Shown piece after piece: positions 43,998 to 52,656 of a DNA stretch of 64,000 nucleotides (position 1 is the stretch's first letter; every line of letters begins with the position of its first letter). Source of the stretch: Parabacteroides hominis (GTDB lineage Bacteria; Bacteroidota; Bacteroidia; Bacteroidales; Tannerellaceae); NCBI RefSeq assembly GCF_014287585.1, contig NZ_JACOOJ010000008.1, forward strand, positions 1 through 64,000. Direction: 5' to 3'. A program made the translations under genes and the position numbers. A model generated the notes under the pieces. That model saw nothing but the letters and a program-made list of their open reading frames with translations, did not search any database and was not told where the DNA came from.

Positions 43998-44521
43998 AAA
44001 CTTAATCGTGTTGCCAGTTCTTGTGATATTTCATGTACATCCTGATCGGTCATCATCTCTTCCGCCTTGAACACAATCGCCGCCTTCGAATAGAAAGGCT
44101 CCCTTTTCTCCAGGCTTTCGGCGACGAAGGCTTTCAGTTCGTCGCCTGTACGGCCTTTCAACACCGGGCGGGTGGATTTGCAGAGTTCCAGGCGCTTCGC
44201 CAGTTCGTCTACCGAAACCTTGAGGTAAACGGTCTGCCCGGCCTCGTTCATAAACTCCATGTTATCGAAAAAACAGGGAGCGCCGCCTCCGGTCGAGACC
44301 AGGACATCTTCAAAAGTAGCGACTTCGCGGAGCATCCTCCGTTCGATATCCCGGAACGCCTCTTCCCCTCTCTCGGCAAAAAGCTGGCCGACGGTCCTAT
44401 GGTAACGGCCTTCTATATAATGGTCCAGATCGATAAACGAGAGTCCCAACTGCCGGGACAGCACCTTTCCCACAGTGGTTTTTCCGGCTCCCATATATCC
44501 AATCAGAAATATACGCTTCAT
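43952..44521 (-). CDS. aroK: Shikimate kinase
   Basis: 189 residues. Phosphorylates shikimate at the 3-OH in aromatic amino-acid synthesis. Walker A GYMGAGKTTVGK at residues ~8-19, shikimate-binding DLDHYIE and FRDIERRML, the GGG motif in STGGGAPCF, and the lid RPVLKG. Longer than E. coli AroK by ~15 residues at the C-terminus, the part that overlaps ald. A -7 box (TACATTTG) is at plus 44542-44549. Confidence 0.92.
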   Translation of the reverse strand: MKRIFLIGYMGAGKTTVGKVLSRQLGLSFIDLDHYIEGRYHRTVGQLFAERGEEAFRDIERRMLREVATFEDVLVSTGGGAPCFFDNMEFMNEAGQTVYLKVSVDELAKRLELCKSTRPVLKGRTGDELKAFVAESLEKREPFYSKAAIVFKAEEMMTDQDVHEISQELATRLSLWTDKGRELISPRSY

Positions 44522-44541
44522 ATCTATATGATTGTTTCCTG

Positions 44542-44549
44542 CAAATGTA
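44542..44549 (-). promoter_or_regulatory. aroK -7 box
   Basis: TACATTTG on the minus strand, a perfect TAnnTTTG 20 bp before the aroK ATG. Confidence 0.55.
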
Positions 44550-44592
44550 AACTTTTTCCGTTAAGAAGTCCTGTTTTGTGCCGGATAAATTT

Positions 44593-44600
44593 TATCTTTG
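44593..44600 (+). promoter_or_regulatory. RNase H gene -7 box
   Basis: Perfect TATCTTTG. The predicted leader to the ATG at 44845 is ~240 nt and contains the palindromic tandem repeat at 44636-44723. Confidence 0.55.
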
Positions 44601-44635
44601 GCCGCATGCTTCTTCGATTACGTGCCCAACGATTT

Positions 44636-44723
44636 GCCTGTCGACAATTGTCGGCAAGCCTGCCGATGATTGTCGACAAGTCTGCTGACAACTGTCGACA
44701 GGTTTGCTGACAATTGTCGACAA
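44636..44723. repeat. 4 x 22-bp palindromic tandem repeat in the RNase H leader
   Basis: Four contiguous 22-mers at 44636, 44658, 44680 and 44702. Each follows GYYTGYYGAYRAYTGTCGRCAR, built on the palindrome TGTCGACAATTGTCGACA. Neighbouring units can pair with each other, giving a cruciform or alternative hairpins. The region lies after the promoter and before the coding start. Confidence 0.85.
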
Positions 44724-44844
44724 GCGATTAGATGCGGGGAAAAACGAACTTATCCGGCAAGCCGGAAGCATTTTCCCGAAGGAGAAGATCGATTTCCTAC
44801 AAGGGAAGGAGAAGTCGGACAAAGACTTATTTAAACAGAGAGCA

Positions 44845-45480
44845 ATGGCAAGAAACAAATATTATGTAGTATGGAAAGGCATCACTCCGGGCGTATATGA
44901 CAACTGGGACGAATGCAAGGCGCAGGTGGACAAGCAGGACGGGGCGAAATACAAGTCGTTCGAAACCGAAGAGGAGGCGGCAAAAGCTTTCGAGAAAGGA
45001 TACGAGCATTATCTGAAAACCGTTTCTTCCGCCAAAGCGGCTGCGAGCCTGGCACCGAAAGCTCCGGTCGGGAAACCGATCTGGGAAAGCCTTTGCGTAG
45101 ACGCTGCTTGTAGCGGGAATCCGGGAGACATGGAATACCGGGGCGTTTATCCGCCCACCATGCAAGAGATCTTCCGGATCGGGCCGTTAAAGAAAGGGAC
45201 GAACAACATCGGCGAATTCCTGGCTTTGGTGCACGGACTCGCCCTGCTGAAGCAGAAAGGAAGCAGCCTGCCGATCTACTCGGACAGCCGGAACGCCATC
45301 GGCTGGGTAAAAAAGAAGAAATGCAAGACACTCTTGGAGCGCGTGCCGGAGAACGAGCCGGTCTTCGACCTGATCGAACGGGCGGAAAAATGGCTCAATA
45401 CCAACACCTACACGACCCCTATCCTGAAATGGGAAACTTCGGAATGGGGAGAGATCCCGGCGGATTTCGGACGGAAATAA
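44845..45480 (+). CDS. rnhA: Ribonuclease H (viroplasmin/RNase H1-type)
   Basis: 211 residues from the ATG at 44845. The longer frame beginning at 44704 would encode part of the tandem repeat and lacks family features. N-terminal hybrid-binding (caulimovirus viroplasmin) domain: KYYVVWKGITPGVYDNWDECKAQVDKQ...KYKSFETEEEAAKAF. The C-terminal RNase H fold has VDAACSGNPGDMEYRGVY, NNIGEFLALVHGL and IYSDSRNAIGWV with D, E and D as catalytic residues. Removes RNA from RNA-DNA hybrids. Confidence 0.9.
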   Translation: MARNKYYVVWKGITPGVYDNWDECKAQVDKQDGAKYKSFETEEEAAKAFEKGYEHYLKTVSSAKAAASLAPKAPVGKPIWESLCVDAACSGNPGDMEYRGVYPPTMQEIFRIGPLKKGTNNIGEFLALVHGLALLKQKGSSLPIYSDSRNAIGWVKKKKCKTLLERVPENEPVFDLIERAEKWLNTNTYTTPILKWETSEWGEIPADFGRK

Positions 45481-45505
45481 ATTGGGCAGGAAAGTATTCT
45501 ATCCC

Positions 45506-46795
45506 TTATAACCGGTCGTCTACCCAAGCCGGATCAAGGCAACCTTTCACATCATATACCACACTGTGCTCCTTCGCCAGCGCCGGAATGTCCAGTGACA
45601 GGAAATCGGCATGGGCGACCGCCAAGACGACAACGTCGAACTTCTTTTCCGGCAGGGCGGACAGGACTTCCAAGCCATATTCGCGCCGTACGTCTTCCGG
45701 ACGCGCCCAGGGATCATAGATCGTCACGTTGATACCGTAATCACCGAGGTAACGGACGACATCGCCGACTTTGGAGTTGCGCACGTCGGGGCAGTTTTCC
45801 TTAAAGGTAAAGCCTAAAACCAACGCTTCGGCATTCCGTACCGGAACATCTTTCTTGATCATGCACTTCACGACGCGACCGGCAATATATTCGCCCATCG
45901 TATCGTTGATACGGCGTCCATACAGGATCAATCCCGGATGGAAACCATAATCCTGCGCCTTGCGGATCAGGTAATAAGGATCGACACCTATGCAATGTCC
46001 ACCGACCAGGCCGGGCTTGAAAGGCAGGAAGTTCCATTTCGTTCCGGCCGCCGCCAGCACTTCGTTCGTATCGATACCGATCAGATGGAAAATCTTCGAC
46101 AGTTCGTTCATAAAAGCGATGTTGATATCGCGCTGGGAGTTCTCGATCACTTTGGCAGCCTCCGCCACTTTGATACTGGAAACCGGGAATGTCCCGGCCT
46201 GGATGACCGATCGGTACAGGGCGTCGACCTTCTCAGCAGCTTCGGGCGTGGAGCCGGATGTCACTTTCATGATCTTCTCTACCGTATGTTCCTTGTCTCC
46301 CGGATTAATACGCTCCGGCGAATATCCGGCAAAGAAATCGCGGTTGAAAACCAACCCGGACGTTCTCTCTAAGATAGGAACGCATTCTTCTTCCGTGATT
46401 CCGGGACAGACGGTCGATTCATAGATAACAATATCGCCTTTGCCTAAAACCTTTCCCACCGTCTCACTCGCCGAATACAAGGGCGTCAGGTCAGGACTGT
46501 GATGCAAGTCGACCGGCGTAGGAACCGCCACTATATAATAATTGCACCCGCGGAGCTGTTCCGCATCGGACGTACAAAACAACCCCGTCTCGCCTCCTTC
46601 CGGCAGCCGTGGCAGCAGCACGGACTTCAACAATTCGTCCGATACCTCCTGCGTCGCATCCCGCCCTTCCATCAAGGCAGCCACCCGCTCCCGCTTCACA
46701 TCATACCCGACCACCGGATAACGCGTCGCAAACAACCGCGCCAACGGCAAACCGACGTATCCGAGGCCGATAATGGCAAGTTTGATATTTTCCAT
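45506..46795 (-). CDS. UDP-N-acetylhexosamine 6-dehydrogenase (WbpA/TviB-type)
   Basis: 429 residues from the ATG at 46795; the upstream ATG at 46822 lies inside the -7 box (46822-46829). NAD-binding LAIIGLGYVGLPLARLF, central helix with ESTVCPGITEEECVPILE, the catalytic Cys in GGHCIGVDPYYL, and a C-terminal UDPG_MGDP_dh_C domain (VLGFTFKENCPDVRNSKV). Oxidises the C6 of a UDP-HexNAc to the uronate. It could supply the substrate of the oxidoreductase/aminotransferase pair at 8430-10582; the sugar is not certain. Confidence 0.87.
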   Translation of the reverse strand: MENIKLAIIGLGYVGLPLARLFATRYPVVGYDVKRERVAALMEGRDATQEVSDELLKSVLLPRLPEGGETGLFCTSDAEQLRGCNYYIVAVPTPVDLHHSPDLTPLYSASETVGKVLGKGDIVIYESTVCPGITEEECVPILERTSGLVFNRDFFAGYSPERINPGDKEHTVEKIMKVTSGSTPEAAEKVDALYRSVIQAGTFPVSSIKVAEAAKVIENSQRDINIAFMNELSKIFHLIGIDTNEVLAAAGTKWNFLPFKPGLVGGHCIGVDPYYLIRKAQDYGFHPGLILYGRRINDTMGEYIAGRVVKCMIKKDVPVRNAEALVLGFTFKENCPDVRNSKVGDVVRYLGDYGINVTIYDPWARPEDVRREYGLEVLSALPEKKFDVVVLAVAHADFLSLDIPALAKEHSVVYDVKGCLDPAWVDDRL

Positions 46796-46821
46796 AACCA
46801 ATATTCCTGTACAAAGATGCA

Positions 46822-46829
46822 CAAATGTA
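46822..46829 (-). promoter_or_regulatory. -7 box of the sugar dehydrogenase
   Basis: TACATTTG on the minus strand, squeezed between the stop of the GT4 gene (46834) and the dehydrogenase start. It means the dehydrogenase can be expressed separately from the glycosyltransferase operon. Confidence 0.5.
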
Positions 46830-46833
46830 ATGA

Positions 46834-47922
46834 TTAATTGTTTTCTTCCATCACTTGGTGGTAAACTAACTCCGTCTGTTCGGCTGTTTTTTGCCAGGAA
46901 TATCGCTTCAGGCGTTCTTTGCCGGCTTGAATCAAAGCAGTACGTTCACCGTCCGAATCCAATAAGCTTGAAATCGTTTCATAAATCGAATCGACCGACT
47001 CCGGTTCAAAATATGCACCAGCTTCACCCGCTATTTCCGGGAAACAGCTGGCATTGCTCAATGCAACCGGACAATGATTCGCATAAGCTTCCAATATCGG
47101 AATGCCAAAACCCTCATACAAGGATGGGTAAACAAAAAGCAAAGCTTGCCTGTAAAGTTGCCCCAGATCATCTGTGCCCGTTTGCATGACCTGTATCCGG
47201 TTTGCGACCTTCAACTCTTGACAATGCAGCCATTCTCTTTTTTTAAACGGTTTGCCGACGCAAATAAGATGCAGTGAATCGTCTTTCTCCGCCAATAATT
47301 TAAATGCAAGCAAGAAACGTTCGAAATTCTTATATCCGCTCCGTGCTCCCACATATAATAGATATCGCTCCGGAAGAATCAAATTATCCGTATTTTGCCG
47401 AAACTCCCCTACACCATGATAAATAACCGTTATATTTTGAGGTTCTATATCATAAAACCTTAAAATATCCCGACGCGTATTTTCGCTTATGGCGATAATG
47501 CGAGATGCACTTTCGATGGTTTTCTTTTTCCATGCAATCATAAGATCTGCATTGGGGAACAAATGCGGAAACAGTTCATGGTTCATGTCGTGTACCGTTA
47601 GGACAAAAGGTTTATGCCCTATTTCAGACAGGAAATAAGGATTATAATAAGTCGGATGAAACAAATCGTATTGACCAGCTCGTATCTCCCGGCAGCTAAA
47701 CTTGCGATTCAATGATTTTATCGGTCCGTTAAACCACTTATAAGGAAGAGTGGCAACTTGGAAGCGGCATCTCTCTCCGACATAATAATTGTTTGACAGG
47801 AGCAAAGACAAGCGAATGTCCACATTGACCGATCGAATCAATTCATGGAAATAATTCGAGATTCCCCCAAAACGTTGCATTTCAAACGCTTGGTGATCAT
47901 ACAACACACATCCTTTTTTCAT
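46834..47922 (-). CDS. Family 4 glycosyltransferase (GT-B)
   Basis: 362 residues. GT4 signature near the C-terminus: VYPSLYEGFGIPILEAYANHCPVALSNASCFPEIAGEAG, with the E-x7-E motif. The N-terminal half has RFGGISNYFHELIRS and NTRRDILRFYDIEP. Transfers a sugar from a nucleotide donor to a growing surface glycan at the inner membrane. Last gene of the six-gene glycan operon; it overlaps the preceding GT2 gene by 4 bp. Confidence 0.88.
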   Translation of the reverse strand: MKKGCVLYDHQAFEMQRFGGISNYFHELIRSVNVDIRLSLLLSNNYYVGERCRFQVATLPYKWFNGPIKSLNRKFSCREIRAGQYDLFHPTYYNPYFLSEIGHKPFVLTVHDMNHELFPHLFPNADLMIAWKKKTIESASRIIAISENTRRDILRFYDIEPQNITVIYHGVGEFRQNTDNLILPERYLLYVGARSGYKNFERFLLAFKLLAEKDDSLHLICVGKPFKKREWLHCQELKVANRIQVMQTGTDDLGQLYRQALLFVYPSLYEGFGIPILEAYANHCPVALSNASCFPEIAGEAGAYFEPESVDSIYETISSLLDSDGERTALIQAGKERLKRYSWQKTAEQTELVYHQVMEENN

Positions 47923-48749
47923 TTTAAACGCCTCCTTCTCAATCGTTCATAATTTTTTTCACGCAACTTCCTCACACACGAATCTGGCAAGGATGCATAG
48001 AAAGCCTCCTTGAGTTTGACTGACATATATTTACACACGTATTTCAGTTTCCATATCACAGTCTTGTCTATGCCCTTTATCTGAGCATATTCACGGTTGA
48101 CCTTTAGCCGGTTTAAAGAAGAAGCACCTTCCTCGGATTCGAAGATAGCCACAGGAAAGGCCATGTATTCGAACTTCTTCTTTTTCAAATAGCAATAATA
48201 AAAGAAATCATAATCAGCAGCCAAGCGATAACGAGTATCAAAAGGGTGAAGTTGCATTTCTTTTGTCCTAACAAATGCCGACTGATGACAAAACGCCATC
48301 TTCTTTTGCAAATAATCCAACGGCTTAGGACGCATCTCAACATCACCGAAAGCCAAGTGCAGAACCGTATCGCCATACACGATGCTATAGGCTTCCGGAA
48401 CAGGACTCCCGAAGATGCGGCTTAAGACATGGCAATCATAAAAACGATCTCCCGCATTCATAAAATTAATCCATTCTCCACTTGCCAGTCGGATTCCTTT
48501 ATTCATGGCATCATAAATACCATGATCAGGCTCACTAACCAAATGAAAACGATAGCCTTTTTCTCTAAACAAAGGAGCCAGCCGTTCTATTTCTTCTGTT
48601 GTCCCATCCTTCGAGGCTCCGTCAATTACTATATACTCGACAAACGGATAATTTTGTTCGAGAACAGACCTCATGGTCTGTTCGATTACCTGCCGGCAGG
48701 TATAGCAAACGGTAATAACCGAAACCCAAATCTGGCCTTCTTTTCCCAT
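47919..48749 (-). CDS. Family 2 glycosyltransferase
   Basis: 276 residues. GT-A fold: VSVITVCYTCRQVIEQTMRSV, IDGASKDGTTEEI, DHGIYDAMNKGIRLASGEWINFMNAGD with the metal-binding region, and a DYDFFYYCYLKKK acceptor segment. Closest in style to WcaA/capsule GT2 enzymes. The basic C-terminus (NYERLRRRRLK) suggests peripheral membrane binding. Donor and acceptor are unknown. Confidence 0.87.
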   Translation of the reverse strand: MGKEGQIWVSVITVCYTCRQVIEQTMRSVLEQNYPFVEYIVIDGASKDGTTEEIERLAPLFREKGYRFHLVSEPDHGIYDAMNKGIRLASGEWINFMNAGDRFYDCHVLSRIFGSPVPEAYSIVYGDTVLHLAFGDVEMRPKPLDYLQKKMAFCHQSAFVRTKEMQLHPFDTRYRLAADYDFFYYCYLKKKKFEYMAFPVAIFESEEGASSLNRLKVNREYAQIKGIDKTVIWKLKYVCKYMSVKLKEAFYASLPDSCVRKLREKNYERLRRRRLK

Positions 48750-48757
48750 AATTCACG

Positions 48758-50224
48758 CTACTCATTGTTATATGTCGCTTCATGTATGAACCGACAACAA
48801 ACATCAATATCAAATCCACGTTCCCGAGCATATGCCTCTCCCATTATTTTACACCATCCATCTTTTACAGGTAAACGTTCAAAGTTTCGACATCCTTCTT
48901 CAATACCGACTTTCCGGAAACGAATCCGGTTTAAATCAATGATTTCGACTTTCACGCCTCCATCCGTTTCCTTAAACAGTATATTTCCACGAGAATAATC
49001 CTTATGCAAATAACCATGTTCATGCATGGCAGCTGTCGTACGGGCAATCGCACGAAGTATTTGTTCTTGACCAGAAAAATTGGTTTTCACCAAATCGTAA
49101 TAAGTATACGGGCATTCGGATTTTAGGCTAACATAATAGCTACGTGTAAACAACAACCCGGACCGTTCAGTATAATAACCCACCGGCTGAGGCGTTCCGA
49201 TTCCGGACTGCAACAACATCTCTGCATATTCATATGAACGCTGCGCCTTGGAGGGACGAAACAAACCATAAACGATCCGATTAATCAAATTCGGCTTACG
49301 AAAAGATTTTACTACTAAATCCACCCCTTTATATCTGAACTCACGCAATTCATTACGTCCTTTATAAATAACTCTTCCTTCACCATTCTTGAAATAGACA
49401 GGAAGAACTTTTACAAAAGAGGTAAAGTCTGCGTACGCTTCATTTACAAATACGACACGGGGATGAAATATTCGATATATTTTATTTATCAACTTCGACC
49501 AAGTCCTCCTATACCTTAGAGGGCCGCCCAATTCCCGCTCGAAAAACTCAGGATGACGTTTATTCAAGATGTCTATCACATGTTTTTTCAGTGAACGATC
49601 CGTTACACGTTTAGAACTGTTTCTTATCCGGTAGTGTAAAGATATGTCTGGAAGCTTTACCACCTTACCACCATCCTTCAATACCGATATCCAAAACTCC
49701 CAGTCCTCACGGGCAATAATTTCCTCACAATATCCATTTACCCGTTTCCAATCCGACTTCCTGTATAAAGCACAAGTATCCATGATATTCTTCCGTGCCA
49801 ATAGGTTTAAGGAAAAAGGAGGTAAAACCCATTCTCCGGAACGATCACCAAAAAAGTCGGCACGCGGACTCACGACTTTTATATCTTCATCCTGTATAAT
49901 TATTTCAACAGCCTTACGGATAAAATCCGGAGTAATAGTATTGTCCGCATCAATCGGAAGAATCAACTCCCCTTCCGCCAATGCTATTGCATGGTTGCGG
50001 GCAGCACAAGCTCCGGCGTTCGGTTGAGTGTGGACTTTTACCCGTGGATCTTTCCGAGCATACTCTTTTGCAATTTCCAACGAAGCATCTTTTGAGCCGT
50101 CGTCCATAACGACCACTTCAAAGGATGGATAGTCCGAAGCTAACACCGAGTCGAGCGTTTCATCCAGATATTGCTCCATGTTATACACGGGCACGATTAC
50201 CGAAACCAATGGCAAATGTTCCAT
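48758..50224 (-). CDS. GT2 glycosyltransferase fused to a Kdo/WaaP-type lipopolysaccharide kinase
   Basis: 488 residues with two domains. Residues 1-~235 are a GT2 enzyme: VSVIVPVYNMEQYLDETLDS, DDGSKDAS, the D-x-D at 92-94 (IDADN) and EDWEF at 173-177. Residues ~255-488 are a Kdo-kinase/InaA-type kinase: VYKGRNELREFRYKG, the catalytic loop HKDYSRGNILF (H407, D409, N414) and metal-binding IIDLNR (D430). One enzyme could add a sugar and phosphorylate it or a neighbour in the LPS core. A sensible match for the adjacent GT9. Confidence 0.85.
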   Translation of the reverse strand: MEHLPLVSVIVPVYNMEQYLDETLDSVLASDYPSFEVVVMDDGSKDASLEIAKEYARKDPRVKVHTQPNAGACAARNHAIALAEGELILPIDADNTITPDFIRKAVEIIIQDEDIKVVSPRADFFGDRSGEWVLPPFSLNLLARKNIMDTCALYRKSDWKRVNGYCEEIIAREDWEFWISVLKDGGKVVKLPDISLHYRIRNSSKRVTDRSLKKHVIDILNKRHPEFFERELGGPLRYRRTWSKLINKIYRIFHPRVVFVNEAYADFTSFVKVLPVYFKNGEGRVIYKGRNELREFRYKGVDLVVKSFRKPNLINRIVYGLFRPSKAQRSYEYAEMLLQSGIGTPQPVGYYTERSGLLFTRSYYVSLKSECPYTYYDLVKTNFSGQEQILRAIARTTAAMHEHGYLHKDYSRGNILFKETDGGVKVEIIDLNRIRFRKVGIEEGCRNFERLPVKDGWCKIMGEAYARERGFDIDVCCRFIHEATYNNE

Positions 50225-50232
50225 AAAGCCAA

Positions 50233-50949
50233 TCAGATTTTATCGAGCCCTTTTGTAAACTTCAACCAGTAATACTTCAAGGGATTCTTATATTTAAGTT
50301 GTTTCCACGGACGGCTGCCATGCGGGCGATGCCACACGGTCAACGTTGTAAACAGGTAGTTTGTGAAACCTTTTTCCAGAGAACGATGCGAGATCGTCAC
50401 ATCGTGCCAGTTCTTTTCAGGATCCAGTTGATGGAAATCAAAAGCCTTCAAGAAAGACACGGTCAACAAGGAACAACAAAAGCTCAAATGCTTTTTCTCG
50501 GGAAAGACTTTGCCCTCCTTGCCTTTGGCATATAAATACGGATAATTGATATTCTCCCGTTCGTCGACCGTTACGGCGGCGGCAATTCCACAATCCGGAC
50601 GCATCAAAGCGCCATCGAACAGCGACTGCAACGTATGCTTCTTTACGATCACGTCCGATTCGACGATCAAAAGCCCGGCATCGGCGGCAATCGCTTTTTG
50701 CTGTGCAGTCTGAAGGATCAGAAGATAGTTGGGAGAAGGATGATCGGTCAGGTCTGACAGGTTAATCAGTTCGAAGCCCATCTTCTCGGAGGCTTCACGA
50801 AGACGCGCCGTATTTTCATCCGTGCTGAAATCATTATATACATAATAATGATAAGGAATAGCAAAGTCGGATGAGAGGATCGACTCAATTGTCTGTAAAG
50901 TCAACTCTATCGAATCTTTCACCGGGGTAATGATATGTAATTGTTTCAT
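50233..50949 (-). CDS. Glycosyltransferase family 2-like protein
   Basis: 238 residues. Starts LHIITPVKDSIELTLQTIES, typical of GT-A enzymes, with YVYNDFSTDENTARL and LLIVESDVIVKK taking the place of the usual D-x-D (ESDV). The end is basic and aromatic (KYKNPLKYYWLKF). In the middle of the LPS operon, 8 bp from the fusion gene. Donor and acceptor are unknown. Confidence 0.8.
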   Translation of the reverse strand: MKQLHIITPVKDSIELTLQTIESILSSDFAIPYHYYVYNDFSTDENTARLREASEKMGFELINLSDLTDHPSPNYLLILQTAQQKAIAADAGLLIVESDVIVKKHTLQSLFDGALMRPDCGIAAAVTVDERENINYPYLYAKGKEGKVFPEKKHLSFCCSLLTVSFLKAFDFHQLDPEKNWHDVTISHRSLEKGFTNYLFTTLTVWHRPHGSRPWKQLKYKNPLKYYWLKFTKGLDKI

Positions 50950-50986
50950 TTTCCTTCTTTTTTAATTTCACTCTCTGAATCTATAT

Positions 50987-52030
50987 TTACAGCCTGCATT
51001 GTTCTTCCAGGACGGCTTGCACACGGGACACGATCTTTTCTGCCGGTAACTGCGTCAAACAGGCCCAGTCTCCCCTGGAGCATTCTTTCTGTCCGAACTG
51101 CGAACAGGGACGACAAGGCAACGGCAACTCGATCACATCTTCCGGACGTTGCCGATAGCCATAGAAGCCGGTATAAATATGTGTCGCTCCCCAGACGGAC
51201 AATACGCGAGTTCCAACTAACGAAGCGAAATGCATATTCGCCGAATCCATGCTAAGCAACAAGTCCAACTGACTAATTAACGCCAATTCATTATCAAGCG
51301 TATATTTACCCACCACATTCTTTACACGCGGATAGCGATAAGCCCAATCCTCCAGCACCGCCTCTTCATATCCTTTCGCTCCGAACAAGAATAAAGTCAG
51401 ATCCTCCCTTTTAGAAAGAGTAGCCACGACCTGCTCCATTTCATCGATCGGATATACTTTGCCCTGATAACGGGCAAAAGGAGCAATACCCAACCATTTC
51501 CCGGTCTTGACTCCGGCAATAGCTTCCATTTTCGACAAATCCGCCGGTCGTGATTCATACAAAGAAGCAAAAGATTCGGTATAGGCCAATCCTGCTGCAC
51601 GGAACACGTCGGCATACCGTTCGATAACGGTAGGCAGCGGTTCCAGCTTCTTATTTTCCCTGCGCATAAGCGGAGGATATCTTTTCCTGATTTTATCCAG
51701 AACGTAGATAGGTTTGCCTTTCAACCGAAAAGCGGCACAGATAATCCAAGTCCGGATCACATCCTGCAAATCCAGGACAATGTCGTAATCGAACTTCACC
51801 AAAGCGGAGGTAAACCGCAAGAGGCCGACCAGCGTTTTCTCCGCCCCTTTAGTACTGATGCCTATCACTTCCAGATTAGGCGGCCGGTTCATGAATACCG
51901 GCATCATAAACGCCTGCGTCAGCACCGTAAACGAATCTTGCGGATTAGCTTTGGCTGCGGAATAGATGACCGGAAGAGTCATCGCCACGTCGGCGATCGC
52001 AGCGAGTCGTATCACTAATATCTTTGCCAT
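50987..52030 (-). CDS. Family 9 glycosyltransferase (heptosyltransferase-like)
   Basis: 347 residues. GT9 pattern: ILVIRLAAIADVAMTLPVIYS at the N-terminus, IVLDLQDVIRTW, and the C-terminal donor-binding block DLLLSMDSANMHFASLVGTRVLSVWGATH. GT9 enzymes add heptose or other sugars to lipid A-core in the cytoplasm. It starts directly after the DUF4254 gene, a pairing often seen in Bacteroidales LPS loci. Confidence 0.88.
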   Translation of the reverse strand: MAKILVIRLAAIADVAMTLPVIYSAAKANPQDSFTVLTQAFMMPVFMNRPPNLEVIGISTKGAEKTLVGLLRFTSALVKFDYDIVLDLQDVIRTWIICAAFRLKGKPIYVLDKIRKRYPPLMRRENKKLEPLPTVIERYADVFRAAGLAYTESFASLYESRPADLSKMEAIAGVKTGKWLGIAPFARYQGKVYPIDEMEQVVATLSKREDLTLFLFGAKGYEEAVLEDWAYRYPRVKNVVGKYTLDNELALISQLDLLLSMDSANMHFASLVGTRVLSVWGATHIYTGFYGYRQRPEDVIELPLPCRPCSQFGQKECSRGDWACLTQLPAEKIVSRVQAVLEEQCRL

Positions 52031-52615
52031 TTATTTTTTATCGTACATTTTCATTTGCTTATAGACCTTCATATGTTTACGTCCGGCTTTGATATCCGCC
52101 AACAATTGATCCAAAGCGATGGAAAGGTCTTTTTTTTGTTCTAACAGGATTTCCAGCTTCTTTTCGCATTTTGCTTTATGTTCGGAAGTAACATCCGATG
52201 CTTCTGTTTCCTGCCGCATATGATAGATTTTCAAAATCAGGATAGAAAGGCGATCTATTGCCCAGGCAGGGCTTTCCGTGTTAAAGGTGGCATCCGGCTG
52301 CACCTTCACGTTTTTGTATTGATCAAGAAAGAAACTGTCGATTAGTTCCACCAGGTCTGTACGATCCAAGTTTGATTTATCGATACGGCGGATGATCGCC
52401 AAAGCTTCGGTTGGTTCGACTGAAGTACTTCGAACGAGATCCTCCAGATGCCACTGCACCGCATCAATCCAGTTTTTCAGATAGAGATAAAACTCGATAC
52501 TCTTCACCTCATAAGGATTATGTACCGTAGCATCTATATGGTTAGTGACATGATATGCATTCGTAGCCTGCTCAAAAACCAGGCAACACTTCTCGCTGAA
52601 ACTCATACAGTTCAA
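52031..52615 (-). CDS. DUF4254 protein
   Basis: 194 residues, all alpha-helical, charged, with no signal peptide. NHIDATVHNPYEVKSIEFYLYLKNWIDAVQWHLEDLVR and the helical tail with HKAKCEKKLEILLEQKKDLS match DUF4254, which lies next to GT9 genes in Bacteroidales. First gene of the six-gene operon, with promoter at 52639-52646. Function unknown; possibly an accessory of LPS core assembly. Confidence 0.82.
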   Translation of the reverse strand: MNCMSFSEKCCLVFEQATNAYHVTNHIDATVHNPYEVKSIEFYLYLKNWIDAVQWHLEDLVRSTSVEPTEALAIIRRIDKSNLDRTDLVELIDSFFLDQYKNVKVQPDATFNTESPAWAIDRLSILILKIYHMRQETEASDVTSEHKAKCEKKLEILLEQKKDLSIALDQLLADIKAGRKHMKVYKQMKMYDKK

Positions 52616-52638
52616 TTTACTTAGTAAATACAGACGTA

Positions 52639-52646
52639 CAAAGATA
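52639..52646 (-). promoter_or_regulatory. LPS operon -7 box
   Basis: Perfect TATCTTTG on the minus strand, 24 bp ahead of the DUF4254 start. The six genes from 52615 down to 46834 follow without other strong promoters. Confidence 0.6.
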
Positions 52647-52656
52647 GCAAGTTTTT

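Noticed and set aside
44704-44844. 47-residue N-terminal extension of RNase H
   Set aside because: It would encode part of the palindromic tandem repeat and non-family sequence; the viroplasmin domain begins right after the ATG at 44845.
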